A model generated the notes under the pieces. It made no database searches. It was not told where the DNA came from and saw only the letters and a list, made by a program, of their open reading frames with translations. 64,000 nucleotides of DNA, taken from the NCBI RefSeq assembly GCF_015223055.1, contig NZ_JADFBX010000020.1, positions 29,932 through 93,931 of the forward strand, read 5' to 3'. This DNA is from Pedobacter sp. MC2016-24. Lineage in GTDB: Bacteria; Bacteroidota; Bacteroidia; Sphingobacteriales; Sphingobacteriaceae. This document shows, one piece after another, positions 1-6,908 of this stretch. Made by a program: the position numbers and the translations under genes. Position 1 is the first letter of the stretch; every line of letters begins with the position of its first letter.

Positions 1-173
1 CGCAGGCCTTTTTCAGTTAGGCGTTTGACTTCCTCATCATTGTGCACGATATCACCAAGGCAGTACAAATAAGGTTCGTGATCCAGAATATCTTCAGCCA
101 TATCAATGGCATAAACTACCCCAAAACAGAAGCCTGATGCCTTATCAATGGTTACAGCCAAGTCGTATTTCAT
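1..173 (-). CDS. ispH: IspH (LytB), 4-hydroxy-3-methylbut-2-enyl diphosphate reductase, N-terminal part
   Basis: The last enzyme of the MEP isoprenoid pathway, a cytosolic [4Fe-4S] reductase making IPP and DMAPP. Only the first 57 codons are in the window; the rest lies beyond position 1. The N-terminus has the family hallmark GFCFGV, whose cysteine ligates the cluster, followed by AIDMAED and the YCLGDIVHN segment typical of LytB. The ATG at 171-173 is the natural start because it places GFCFGV about 13 residues in. It lies 38 bases downstream of a membrane glycosyltransferase-like gene on the same strand and is probably co-transcribed with it. The family call is firm; completeness cannot be judged. 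Confidence 0.9.
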   Translation of the reverse strand, partial: MKYDLAVTIDKASGFCFGVVYAIDMAEDILDHEPYLYCLGDIVHNDEEVKRLTEKGL

Positions 174-211
174 CTCACAAAATTACATAAAAACTGTTTC
201 ATATCCTTGCT

Positions 212-1168
212 TTAATGTTTAATTGCAGTCAAGATCTGAAGCGCCATTGCTTTAAGCATCAAAACAAATAAACAGATCATCTGTAAAGGATGCAGCAGCA
301 CATTCCATAATGGCGACTGAGCAGTGAGGAAGGAAATCATCATTCGTGACAAAAAAATCAATCCGACAGGTAACATCCACAACATGGGATCGAAGTAAAT
401 GCCGATAGCCAGCGGTCCGACAATAACCAGCAACAGATAAATTCCTGCGATGAGCGGTTGGTTGCCCAATAACAGCAATAACTTCGTGGCTGTAGCCTTC
501 GAGTTCAAATCTTGTTCAACCACATCAATCATTCGATTACCCAATAAAACTTCTACAGGAAGCTTTTCCCGCTTTATAGCTTTCATGATTTCCAAAGCAC
601 CAGATTTCGGCTGATGATATTGGTGCCACCCATGTTGTTTATACAAAAAAGCATCAAAAAAAAGGCAGTCTGAATTTGCACTCACAAAAGCCTGGTTATT
701 ACTCAAACGTACCAATCTCAAGGGCAGGATATTGAGCAACACAAAATCATTCAAGGGTGCAAGGCAGCGTGACAATACATTCGTGTTTTTATAATTGGGG
801 ATGATGCTGAGCAAAGCCAGATTGAATGTCCTGGTTCTGTAGATCAGATTATTGATGAAGCTATATTGTATGGTGCTGTTTTCTGTTAAAAACAATAAGT
901 ATTTTCCGGTAGACCGACCAACCAGTTCTTTTACAGACATGCCCGGTTTTTGAATAAGCAGCTCAAGATCCTTATAATCCTGGGCCGCAATAGCAGCAGC
1001 CAGTCTGTCGGTATTTGGAGCTGAATTTGGCAACAAAACCAATACGGACACCCGATCGTTAAAATGCTTACCATAATGGCCAAGCTTAGGATTGGACAGG
1101 AAATTAAATAGAGTAACCGAAAATCTCAGGACTAAAAAAAGGAGGACAGCGTACAGAAATTCAATCAT
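212..1168 (-). CDS. Degenerate family-2-type membrane glycosyltransferase-like protein
   Basis: A 318-residue membrane protein with one N-terminal transmembrane segment (about 1-20) and two to three C-terminal hydrophobic segments (about 230-315) around a cytosolic GT-A-like domain. Landmarks of the family remain: VSVLVLLPN near residue 41 where the first strand lies, STGKYLLFL before the nucleotide-sugar site, and a later RMIDVVEQ stretch resembling the RMY segment. The DxD metal/sugar-nucleotide motif expected after GKYLLF is replaced by TEN, and the usual acidic ED pair near residue 190 is replaced by SGA. Catalysis is therefore doubtful. It sits between a phosphoribosyltransferase gene (18 bases upstream) and ispH, suggesting a link to isoprenoid or lipid glycosylation; this is inference. 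Confidence 0.6.
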   Translation of the reverse strand: MIEFLYAVLLFLVLRFSVTLFNFLSNPKLGHYGKHFNDRVSVLVLLPNSAPNTDRLAAAIAAQDYKDLELLIQKPGMSVKELVGRSTGKYLLFLTENSTIQYSFINNLIYRTRTFNLALLSIIPNYKNTNVLSRCLAPLNDFVLLNILPLRLVRLSNNQAFVSANSDCLFFDAFLYKQHGWHQYHQPKSGALEIMKAIKREKLPVEVLLGNRMIDVVEQDLNSKATATKLLLLLGNQPLIAGIYLLLVIVGPLAIGIYFDPMLWMLPVGLIFLSRMMISFLTAQSPLWNVLLHPLQMICLFVLMLKAMALQILTAIKH

Positions 1169-1186
1169 AAGCCATCCTTTTTCTTT

Positions 1187-1696
1187 TTAACTTAAATACA
1201 CCCGATCTTCTTCACCTTCCACATCCATCACCACATCCACATGTTCTTTTAACACAGTAGACATTTGCAGTCCGACAAAATCTGTTGCTATCGGAAATAT
1301 TTTATGACTCCGGTCTACCAGAACTACCGTTCTGATTTTCTTGTGCGGGGTATTTAGAAAAACGCCCAAACCATAGGCCAGTGTTTTTCCACTATTTAAA
1401 ACATCATCAACCAGGATCACCACTTTGTTTTTCCAATGTGACTCATCTAAATCTGTATTGGCAATCAATCTGGAGCTTTTACGTTCCAGTTCAATTTTAA
1501 GCATCACGATTTTCATATCCGATATTTTGGCCAATACCTTTTTCAAACGCAAGGCAAGTTTGTATCCACGATCCCAAATTCCAGCAAGTACAATTTCCTT
1601 TTCATTGATGTTATCTTCCAGTATCTGGTAAGCAATTCTATTTATTTTTTGCTGTATTTGCTTTTTATCGAGAATGAGTAGCTGAGATCCTGCCAT
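1187..1696 (-). CDS. Phosphoribosyltransferase family protein (PyrR-like)
   Basis: A 169-residue type I phosphoribosyltransferase. The PRPP-binding loop is clear: a hydrophobic strand, then VDDVLNSGKT, around residues 94-104. The AGIWDRGYKLALRL segment near 38-52 matches the PyrR/hypoxanthine-type N-terminal region. Such proteins transfer phosphoribose between PRPP and a nucleobase or act as pyrimidine regulators; the base specificity cannot be read from the sequence. First gene of a minus-strand run with the glycosyltransferase-like gene and ispH. A -33/-7 promoter lies just upstream at 1719-1750. In Bacteroidota this family is often annotated 'phosphoribosyltransferase' without more. Confidence 0.8.
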   Translation of the reverse strand: MAGSQLLILDKKQIQQKINRIAYQILEDNINEKEIVLAGIWDRGYKLALRLKKVLAKISDMKIVMLKIELERKSSRLIANTDLDESHWKNKVVILVDDVLNSGKTLAYGLGVFLNTPHKKIRTVVLVDRSHKIFPIATDFVGLQMSTVLKEHVDVVMDVEGEEDRVYLS

Positions 1697-1718
1697 GTGT
1701 GTACCTTGTTTTATACTG

Positions 1719-1750
1719 CAAAAAGAACGATTTTAACACTTATATTCAAA
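1719..1750 (-). promoter_or_regulatory. Bacteroidota-type promoter for the phosphoribosyltransferase gene
   Basis: On the minus strand, TTTG (1747-1750) is followed after 20 bases by TCTTTTTG (1719-1726). Compared with the Bacteroidota consensus TTTG-N19/20-TAnnTTTG only one base differs. The start codon is about 23 bases downstream, giving a short leader. Confidence 0.45.
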
Positions 1751-1831
1751 ACATTTGAAAAATAAAATATAAAACCTGCAACGTTTTGCTCCTTCATGCG
1801 TCTAATAGATGTAAACCTAACAAAACAAAAT

Positions 1832-2539
1832 ATGAAAAATGCTATTAAATCCTTATTTCTACTCTTTGTTTGCACATTATTTACTTTTTCCTTAAAAGCC
1901 CAGGAAAATAAAAACATTGGAATTACAAATTTTAATGCGGTTTCAGTGGCCAATGGAATTGATCTTTACCTTACACAAAGCACTTCAGAAAACATCAAAT
2001 TATCAGGACATCCGGACTTGATCAAAGATGTAATGGTAACCAAAGAAGGTAATACCCTTAAAATCCGGCACAAGAACAACGGTGGCCTTGGTAAAATTTT
2101 CAAGGGTACAACGGTAAAAATCTACGTGAACTATAAAACCCTGGAAAGCATAGATGCCAGCGGTGGCAGTGATGTATATGCACAAAATACGATCAAAACA
2201 GAAAAATTGAGCATCCAATCTTCAGGTGGCTCAGACCTGAAACTTGATGTCATTACGAAGGATATCAAAATTCAAATTAGTGGAGGCTCAGATCTTGACT
2301 TAAAAGGCAGTGCCTCAAACATGGAGCTCAGCAGCAGCGGTGGCAGTGATGTGAAAGCTTATAATTTTATTGTAGAATATGCGAAAGTAAATGCCAGTGG
2401 TGGTTCTGATGCCAATATTCATGTAACAAAGGGGCTTGAGGCGAGTGCAACGGGTGGCAGTGACATCAATTACAAAGGCAATGCTGCCTTAAAAAAGACT
2501 TCGTCCAGCAAAAGCGGGGACATTAAGAAAATAGACTGA
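1832..2539 (+). CDS. GIN-domain (DUF2807) exported protein with six GGSD repeats
   Basis: A 235-residue secreted protein. The ATG at 1832 gives a normal signal peptide (MKNAIKSLFLLF ... SLKAQ); an upstream in-frame ATG at 1796 would bury it. The mature part matches the Bacteroidota 'head GIN' family, predicted to form a right-handed beta-helix. From about residue 110 the motif GGSD recurs six times at 18-21 residue spacing, as expected for one residue set per helix turn. The family is associated with the envelope; no enzymatic function is known. It stands alone, divergent from the phosphoribosyltransferase gene, and ends at a strong terminator. Confidence 0.8.
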   Translation: MKNAIKSLFLLFVCTLFTFSLKAQENKNIGITNFNAVSVANGIDLYLTQSTSENIKLSGHPDLIKDVMVTKEGNTLKIRHKNNGGLGKIFKGTTVKIYVNYKTLESIDASGGSDVYAQNTIKTEKLSIQSSGGSDLKLDVITKDIKIQISGGSDLDLKGSASNMELSSSGGSDVKAYNFIVEYAKVNASGGSDANIHVTKGLEASATGGSDINYKGNAALKKTSSSKSGDIKKID

Positions 2540-2563
2540 GGTCTAGGTTTTAGTTTTTTAGCG

Positions 2564-2598
2564 ATCCCCCTCAGTAGCCATCTGAGGGGGATTTTTTT
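2564..2598 (+). terminator. Rho-independent terminator of the GIN-domain gene
   Basis: A perfect 11-bp stem (2564-2574 with 2582-2592), GC-rich at CCCCC/GGGGG, with a 7-base loop and a run of T at 2592-2598, starting 25 bases after the stop codon. The T-run is only on the plus side. Confidence 0.92.
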
Positions 2599-2603
2599 GC
2601 GCT

Positions 2604-3002
2604 TTACTTTTTATAAGGATAGTAAATGAAATTGGCACCTTCGGGCACAACGACAAATACACACATGAAGTTCTCTGGTTTTTTATAAGCTTTCAGGAAC
2701 ATTTCTTTTTTATCAGCAGCGATAATTCCTTTTTCGGCAAATTCTTCAAATGTTGAAGCTTGTATGGTCCAGTCCGTATTCAATTCTTTACGATCAAGGA
2801 TCACCTCTCCGATACTCACCGTATGCTGGTGGGCAATAAAAATGGGATTTGCAGAAATACCTTCCATCATGATGGCAACCGCTACTTCTTTAATTGAATC
2901 AGAATACAATTCCAGGTCTTTTTCCAGACTGACCAGCGGACTTTTCTTTTGCTCCACCTTACCCTTTTCAGGTTGTTGGGGCAATAACTCTTCCATATCC
3001 AT
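2604..3002 (-). CDS. Conserved hypothetical protein downstream of rlmD
   Basis: A 132-residue soluble protein without signal peptide or membrane segment. I do not recognise its family. The first 25 residues are charged and Gln/Lys/Pro-rich; the rest looks like a compact alpha/beta fold (VAVAIMMEGISANPIF, then a VSIGEVILD strand, ending with FVVVPEGANFIYY). It lies 18 bases after rlmD on the same strand, so it is probably the second gene of that transcript. It faces the GIN-domain gene tail to tail. Confidence 0.65.
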   Translation of the reverse strand: MDMEELLPQQPEKGKVEQKKSPLVSLEKDLELYSDSIKEVAVAIMMEGISANPIFIAHQHTVSIGEVILDRKELNTDWTIQASTFEEFAEKGIIAADKKEMFLKAYKKPENFMCVFVVVPEGANFIYYPYKK

Positions 3003-3020
3003 TTCTAATATCTTTTTAGA

Positions 3021-4454
3021 TTAAGCAATTCCGTTTATTAATTTAAGCAATACTACGTTTTCAACGTGCTGCGTATGTGGAAACATATCGACAGGTTTGA
3101 TGCGTACCACTTCATATTTTTCTTTCAATAGGGCAAGGTCACGTGCTTGTGTAGCAGCATTACAACTTACATAGACTATTTTTTCAGCTTCCATTTCCAA
3201 TAACCGTTCCACAACATCGGTATGCATACCAGCCCTTGGCGGGTCGGTAATTACCACATCAGGCTTACCATGTTCAGCAATGAAATGCCCGGTCAGGATG
3301 TCTTTCATATCTCCGGCATAAAAAATGGTGTTTTCAATGCCATTTAAATTCGAATTGAATTTGGCATCCTCAATTGCCGTTGGCACATATTCGATTCCTA
3401 CGACCTGTTTCACACTGCCGGCAACAAAATTGGCAATGGTACCAGCACCTGTATATAAATCGTAAACCAGTTCATCACCTTTAAAACCGGCAAATTCCTT
3501 GGTTATTTTATACAACTCATGAGCCTGCTCAGAATTTGTCTGGTAAAATGACTTAGCGCCAATCTTAAACTTCAGCCCATTCATATCTTCAAAAATATGG
3601 TCCCTGCCTGCATACGTGATCACTTCCTGATCAAAAATCGTATCGTTCTTTTTCTGATTGAGGATGTATAGCAAAGATGTGATTTCTGGAAACGTAGCCT
3701 TCAGATGTTCCATCAACCCATTTACTTCTTCTGGCGCTGCATAAGCAAAAACCAAGACAACCATCACCTCGCCAGTCGAGGAGGTACGGATGATCAGATT
3801 GCGCAGGTTTCCTTCATGATTGCGGAGATCGTAAAAGCTCAGGTTATTTTTCAATGCGTAGTCCCGCACTTCATTCCGGATCGAATTGGAAGGCTCCGCC
3901 TGCAGATAACAATGCTGAATATCCAGAATTTTATCAAAACGCAAAGGTACATGAAAACCCAGTGCATTCATTTCCAGTTCATCAGCAGCATCAAGTGCGG
4001 CCATATCTTCCTTGTTCAGCCAGCGCTTATTGGAAAAAGTATATTCCAGCTTGTTTCTATAATATTTATTTTCAGCAGAACCCAAAATAGGCTCCATGGA
4101 AGACGTATCAATTTTGGCGAGGCGCTGCAGTGCAGCTTCAACGTTGTTATACTTAAATTTTAATTGAGATTCATAGCCCATGTGTTGCCATTTACAGCCA
4201 CCACAGGTTCCAAAATGCTGACAAAACGGATCAGTCCTTAATTCGGAAGGTTTATGCAATTGTTCTATTACCGCCTCAGCAAAGTTTTTCTTCTTCTTTA
4301 CGATACGTACATCCACCACATCGCCCGGGACCGCCTTTTCGACGAACACCACCAGTTCATCTGCTTTTCCCACACCTTTGCCTTCTTCGGCAATATCAAT
4401 AATACTTAAATTAGGAATGATGGTTACCGTTCCGGCTTTTCTATTTCTACTCAT
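3021..4454 (-). CDS. rlmD: RlmD-type 23S rRNA (uracil-C5)-methyltransferase
   Basis: An RNA m5U methyltransferase of the RumA/TrmA family, 477 residues. Order: TRAM-like RNA-binding domain (about 10-68), a [4Fe-4S] site with C78, C84, C87 (CGGCKWQH) and C182, then the SAM-binding Rossmann domain (YDLYTGAGTIANF near 330-345). The C-terminus has the DPPRAGMH motif and the catalytic cysteine in VYVSCNAAT. Bacteroidota homologues may modify U1939 or U747; the exact site is not decided by sequence. It heads a two-gene minus-strand transcript with the hypothetical gene downstream. Confidence 0.92.
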   Translation of the reverse strand: MSRNRKAGTVTIIPNLSIIDIAEEGKGVGKADELVVFVEKAVPGDVVDVRIVKKKKNFAEAVIEQLHKPSELRTDPFCQHFGTCGGCKWQHMGYESQLKFKYNNVEAALQRLAKIDTSSMEPILGSAENKYYRNKLEYTFSNKRWLNKEDMAALDAADELEMNALGFHVPLRFDKILDIQHCYLQAEPSNSIRNEVRDYALKNNLSFYDLRNHEGNLRNLIIRTSSTGEVMVVLVFAYAAPEEVNGLMEHLKATFPEITSLLYILNQKKNDTIFDQEVITYAGRDHIFEDMNGLKFKIGAKSFYQTNSEQAHELYKITKEFAGFKGDELVYDLYTGAGTIANFVAGSVKQVVGIEYVPTAIEDAKFNSNLNGIENTIFYAGDMKDILTGHFIAEHGKPDVVITDPPRAGMHTDVVERLLEMEAEKIVYVSCNAATQARDLALLKEKYEVVRIKPVDMFPHTQHVENVVLLKLINGIA

Positions 4455-4774
4455 TATGCCGCGAATTTAAGTTTTTTTTAAGACATAAAGATTTACCACA
4501 GACATTTTGACTTGTCTGAGCGATGAGAGATACCTCAACTAATGCCTAATTTCCAAAGATGCGTAAGATCAATCCCAATACACCTCCAGCCAGATTAAAG
4601 CTCATGTCGAACTTCTCATCAACCAATACAGAAATTTCTAAAATCTCGTTACTCATTGCTAAAATATTGACTACAACGCCAATATACATATTTATATACC
4701 AAAAACCAAAACGGTATACATTAACAAATTGTAAAGAAATAGACAGATAAAAGAAAAGGTTGTCCTGAAACTAT
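4455..4774. other. Intergenic stretch between rlmD and the tetR-like gene
   Basis: This 320-base AT-rich gap holds no recognisable RNA, terminator or repeat. The only coding possibility is a short minus-strand reading frame at 4546-4656, listed separately. A plus-strand frame at 4559-4750 overlaps it and shows no protein-like composition. Confidence 0.5.
4546..4656 (-). CDS. Possible 36-residue small protein (uncertain)
   Basis: An ATG-initiated frame (4654-4656) encodes a 36-residue peptide. Its first half is acidic (MSNEILEISVLVDEKFD) and its second half hydrophobic and glycine-bearing, ending LILRIFGN. The frame stays open upstream for about 30 codons, so a longer form with another start is possible. 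No convincing promoter or strong ribosome binding site is visible. The composition could suit a small membrane-associated peptide, but chance is not excluded. Confidence 0.2.
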   Translation of the reverse strand: MSNEILEISVLVDEKFDMSFNLAGGVLGLILRIFGN

Positions 4775-5350
4775 TTACAAAGCTGCTTTAACCAGAAAGG
4801 GTAATAGTTCTTTTTGAAAGCTTACAAAATTTTTGCGTACATCAGAATCACTCACCGATGTAAAGGCAAAAGAAAACACTATGTTTTTACTTGCCTTTAA
4901 CAAAAAGGCCAGACCTTCTTTTCGGGAAGGATTGTTTTTAAAATGATCCAGTTGCAGATAAGCAGATAAAAGTAATGACTCCAATTGATCAGAAAGGTGC
5001 TTCAAAAACTCCTGGGAGTTTGCATTTTCACGTACAAAATCCCAACCGATAAATTCGTTGCAAACGGTATAAGAAAGCCGGCAGGTCTTCATCACCAAAG
5101 CTTTCAAATGCTCTTCCTCATTTACGAACTGAGCTTTATTCTGAATAATTTCGTGCAAATTAAGATCCAGATAATTCATCAAAATGGCATCCAGAATCTG
5201 TTCTTTACTCTCAAAGTATTTATAAATGGTTGCTTTGGCGATACGTGCCTTTTTTGCAATCTCATTCACACTGGTTTTATGGTAACCGTATTTCCTGAAC
5301 AACTCCTTAGCAGCCCTGATTATACTCTCTTTTATTTTCTCTGGTTCCAT
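4775..5350 (-). CDS. TetR/AcrR family transcriptional regulator
   Basis: A 191-residue one-component repressor. The N-terminal helix-turn-helix is typical: residues about 25-53 contain TSVNEIAKKARIAKATIYKYF followed by SKEQIL. The rest is an all-helical ligand-binding and dimerisation domain. The ligand is unknown. Its ATG overlaps the stop codon of the upstream Rieske-like lipoprotein gene (TAATG), so translation is probably coupled. It is the last gene of the pheS-lipoprotein-tetR transcript, which is unusual company for a regulator; it may act on a distant target. Confidence 0.88.
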   Translation of the reverse strand: MEPEKIKESIIRAAKELFRKYGYHKTSVNEIAKKARIAKATIYKYFESKEQILDAILMNYLDLNLHEIIQNKAQFVNEEEHLKALVMKTCRLSYTVCNEFIGWDFVRENANSQEFLKHLSDQLESLLLSAYLQLDHFKNNPSRKEGLAFLLKASKNIVFSFAFTSVSDSDVRKNFVSFQKELLPFLVKAAL

Positions 5351-5766
5351 TAGTTTCTAACCTGTAATGTGTTTCCTGAAATGAAAACGTCATATTTTTT
5401 GAGCGATAATTCTGCAGGTGCCTTAACCGGAGTGCCATCTTCCAACAGGAATTTAGCTCCCGAGCAGGGATCTGTAACCGTAAAAGTAGGATCGTCCAGT
5501 ACCACAGCACACTGTTTTTCTGGATTAACTGTGCTACAGCGGTCGTATGCTACGTAATTGCCATTGGTTGTACGGTAAATAACCAATCCGGCTACTCCAT
5601 AGCCAGTCAGCACCACACCACCTCCCGGACTACTTAACTTGAGCAAACGAGGGTCAGTCAGCAGGGCACTAAAGTTAACTGGAACATTGGGAATCACCAT
5701 CCGCTCTTTCCCACAGCCCGCCAATGCCAACATCAACAAAAACACCCCTGCTACTTTCCTGATCAT
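5350..5766 (-). CDS. Rieske-fold-like lipoprotein lacking the cluster histidines
   Basis: A 138-residue predicted lipoprotein (lipobox LAGC, C18). The mature part resembles the Rieske-like domain proteins of Bacteroidota: a VIYRTTNGNYVAYDRC strand followed by a second Cys segment and LKKYDV near the end. In a true Rieske protein the cluster is bound by CxH and CxxH. Here the matching positions read C77-S-T and C101-S-G-A, and an extra C86 lies between, so both histidines are absent. A [2Fe-2S] Rieske cluster is therefore unlikely; a disulfide-stabilised fold is possible. Start and stop overlap pheS upstream and the tetR gene downstream by one base each (TAATG). Confidence 0.65.
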   Translation of the reverse strand: MIRKVAGVFLLMLALAGCGKERMVIPNVPVNFSALLTDPRLLKLSSPGGGVVLTGYGVAGLVIYRTTNGNYVAYDRCSTVNPEKQCAVVLDDPTFTVTDPCSGAKFLLEDGTPVKAPAELSLKKYDVFISGNTLQVRN

Positions 5767-6803
5767 TATATCAATGCGGATTTATATTGTTTTAAGAACC
5801 TCGCATCATTTTCAGAGAACAAACGAAGATCTTTAATTTCAAATTTCAGATTGGCAATACGTTCTATACCCATTCCGAAAGCAAAACCACTGTATTTTTT
5901 ACTGTCAATGCCACAGTTTTCCAAAACATTAGGATCAACCATACCGCAGCCTAGTATTTCTACCCAACCACTGTATTTACACAACTGGCAGCCCGCGCCT
6001 TTACAGATCGTACAAGAGATGTCCATTTCAGCTGAAGGCTCTGTAAATGGGAAATAAGAAGGGCGGAAACGCACCTTTGTTCCCTCACCGTACAATTCCT
6101 GTACAAAATAGAATAAGGTTTGTTTCAAATCAGCAAAAGAAACCGATTCATCTACATATAAACCTTCCACCTGGTGGAAAAAGCAATGTGCCCTGGCAGA
6201 AATGGCCTCATTACGATAAACGCGTCCAGGCATAATCGCACGAAATGGTGGTTTCCCGGCTTCCATCATGCGCACCTGTACAGAAGAAGTATGGGTACGC
6301 AAAGCGATATCGCCATGTTCGCCACCTTTTCTAATGAAGAAAGTATCCTGCATATCACGCGCCGGGTGTTCTTCAGGGAAGTTCAAAGCCGAAAAGTTAT
6401 GCCAGTCATCTTCAATCTCCGGGCCTTCTGCAACCACAAAACCTAGTTTATTGAAAATTTCTACAATTTCCCTGCGCACCAGTGCCAATGGATGACGGGA
6501 TCCGATTTCAAAACCCTCGCCTGGCAAGGTCATATCTAAACCACTGTCTTTTGAAGTTTCAGCAACCTCAGTGCCTTCTTTCAGGCTCTGGTATTTTGCT
6601 TCAGCAAGTTGCTTAAACTCATTTAAAACCTTGCCTAGTGTTCGTTTTTCTTCTGGTGATACCGATTTAAATTCATCAAAAATATCCTTGATGATTCCTT
6701 TGGTACCTAAAAATTTGATACGAAATTGTTCCAGTTCATCAACGATGACGGTAGAAAATGCATTGATCTCTTCAGTATATTGTGTTATCTTCTCTTGTAA
6801 CAT
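5766..6803 (-). CDS. pheS: Phenylalanine--tRNA ligase alpha subunit
   Basis: Catalytic subunit of the PheS2PheT2 synthetase that charges tRNA-Phe in the cytosol. At 345 residues it has normal length. The N-terminal coiled-coil (about 1-90) precedes the class II core with SRHPLALVRREI (near 102), the FPEEHPARDMQDTF motif, the RTHTSSVQVR segment, and motif 3 near the end (FAFGMGIERIANL). pheT is not adjacent, as in some Bacteroidota. Its stop codon overlaps the start of the Rieske-like lipoprotein gene, so the two are translationally coupled. A -7 box lies very close to the ATG. Confidence 0.96.
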   Translation of the reverse strand: MLQEKITQYTEEINAFSTVIVDELEQFRIKFLGTKGIIKDIFDEFKSVSPEEKRTLGKVLNEFKQLAEAKYQSLKEGTEVAETSKDSGLDMTLPGEGFEIGSRHPLALVRREIVEIFNKLGFVVAEGPEIEDDWHNFSALNFPEEHPARDMQDTFFIRKGGEHGDIALRTHTSSVQVRMMEAGKPPFRAIMPGRVYRNEAISARAHCFFHQVEGLYVDESVSFADLKQTLFYFVQELYGEGTKVRFRPSYFPFTEPSAEMDISCTICKGAGCQLCKYSGWVEILGCGMVDPNVLENCGIDSKKYSGFAFGMGIERIANLKFEIKDLRLFSENDARFLKQYKSALI

Positions 6804-6808
6804 GGGGT

Positions 6809-6816
6809 CAAATATA
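6809..6816 (-). promoter_or_regulatory. -7 promoter box directly upstream of pheS
   Basis: On the minus strand TATATTTG matches the Bacteroidota -7 consensus TAnnTTTG exactly. Only five bases separate it from the pheS ATG, so transcription would start at or very near the start codon. No clear -33 TTTG is found at the usual distance, which lowers confidence. Confidence 0.35.
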
Positions 6817-6845
6817 CAGCTATTTAGTTTATATTTTTATACTGC

Positions 6846-6896
6846 CTGAGTTCAAAATCTACTTGAAGGCTATTACAAGCAAGAAAATGAACTCAG
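6846..6896. repeat. Imperfect inverted repeat between kbl and pheS
   Basis: Outer arms of 9 bp (6846-6854 CTGAGTTCA with 6888-6896 TGAACTCAG) enclose an inner CTTG/CAAG pair. It lies after the kbl stop and upstream of the pheS promoter. A T-rich stretch follows only on the plus side, where no gene precedes it. It may be a weak termination or processing hairpin for kbl, or an operator for pheS. Confidence 0.45.
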
Positions 6897-6908
6897 CAGG
6901 TTATTTTT

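Noticed and set aside
4559..4750. Plus-strand 63-codon frame in the rlmD-tetR gap
   Set aside because: Low-complexity, no recognisable motif, no ribosome binding site; overlaps the equally uncertain minus-strand small frame.
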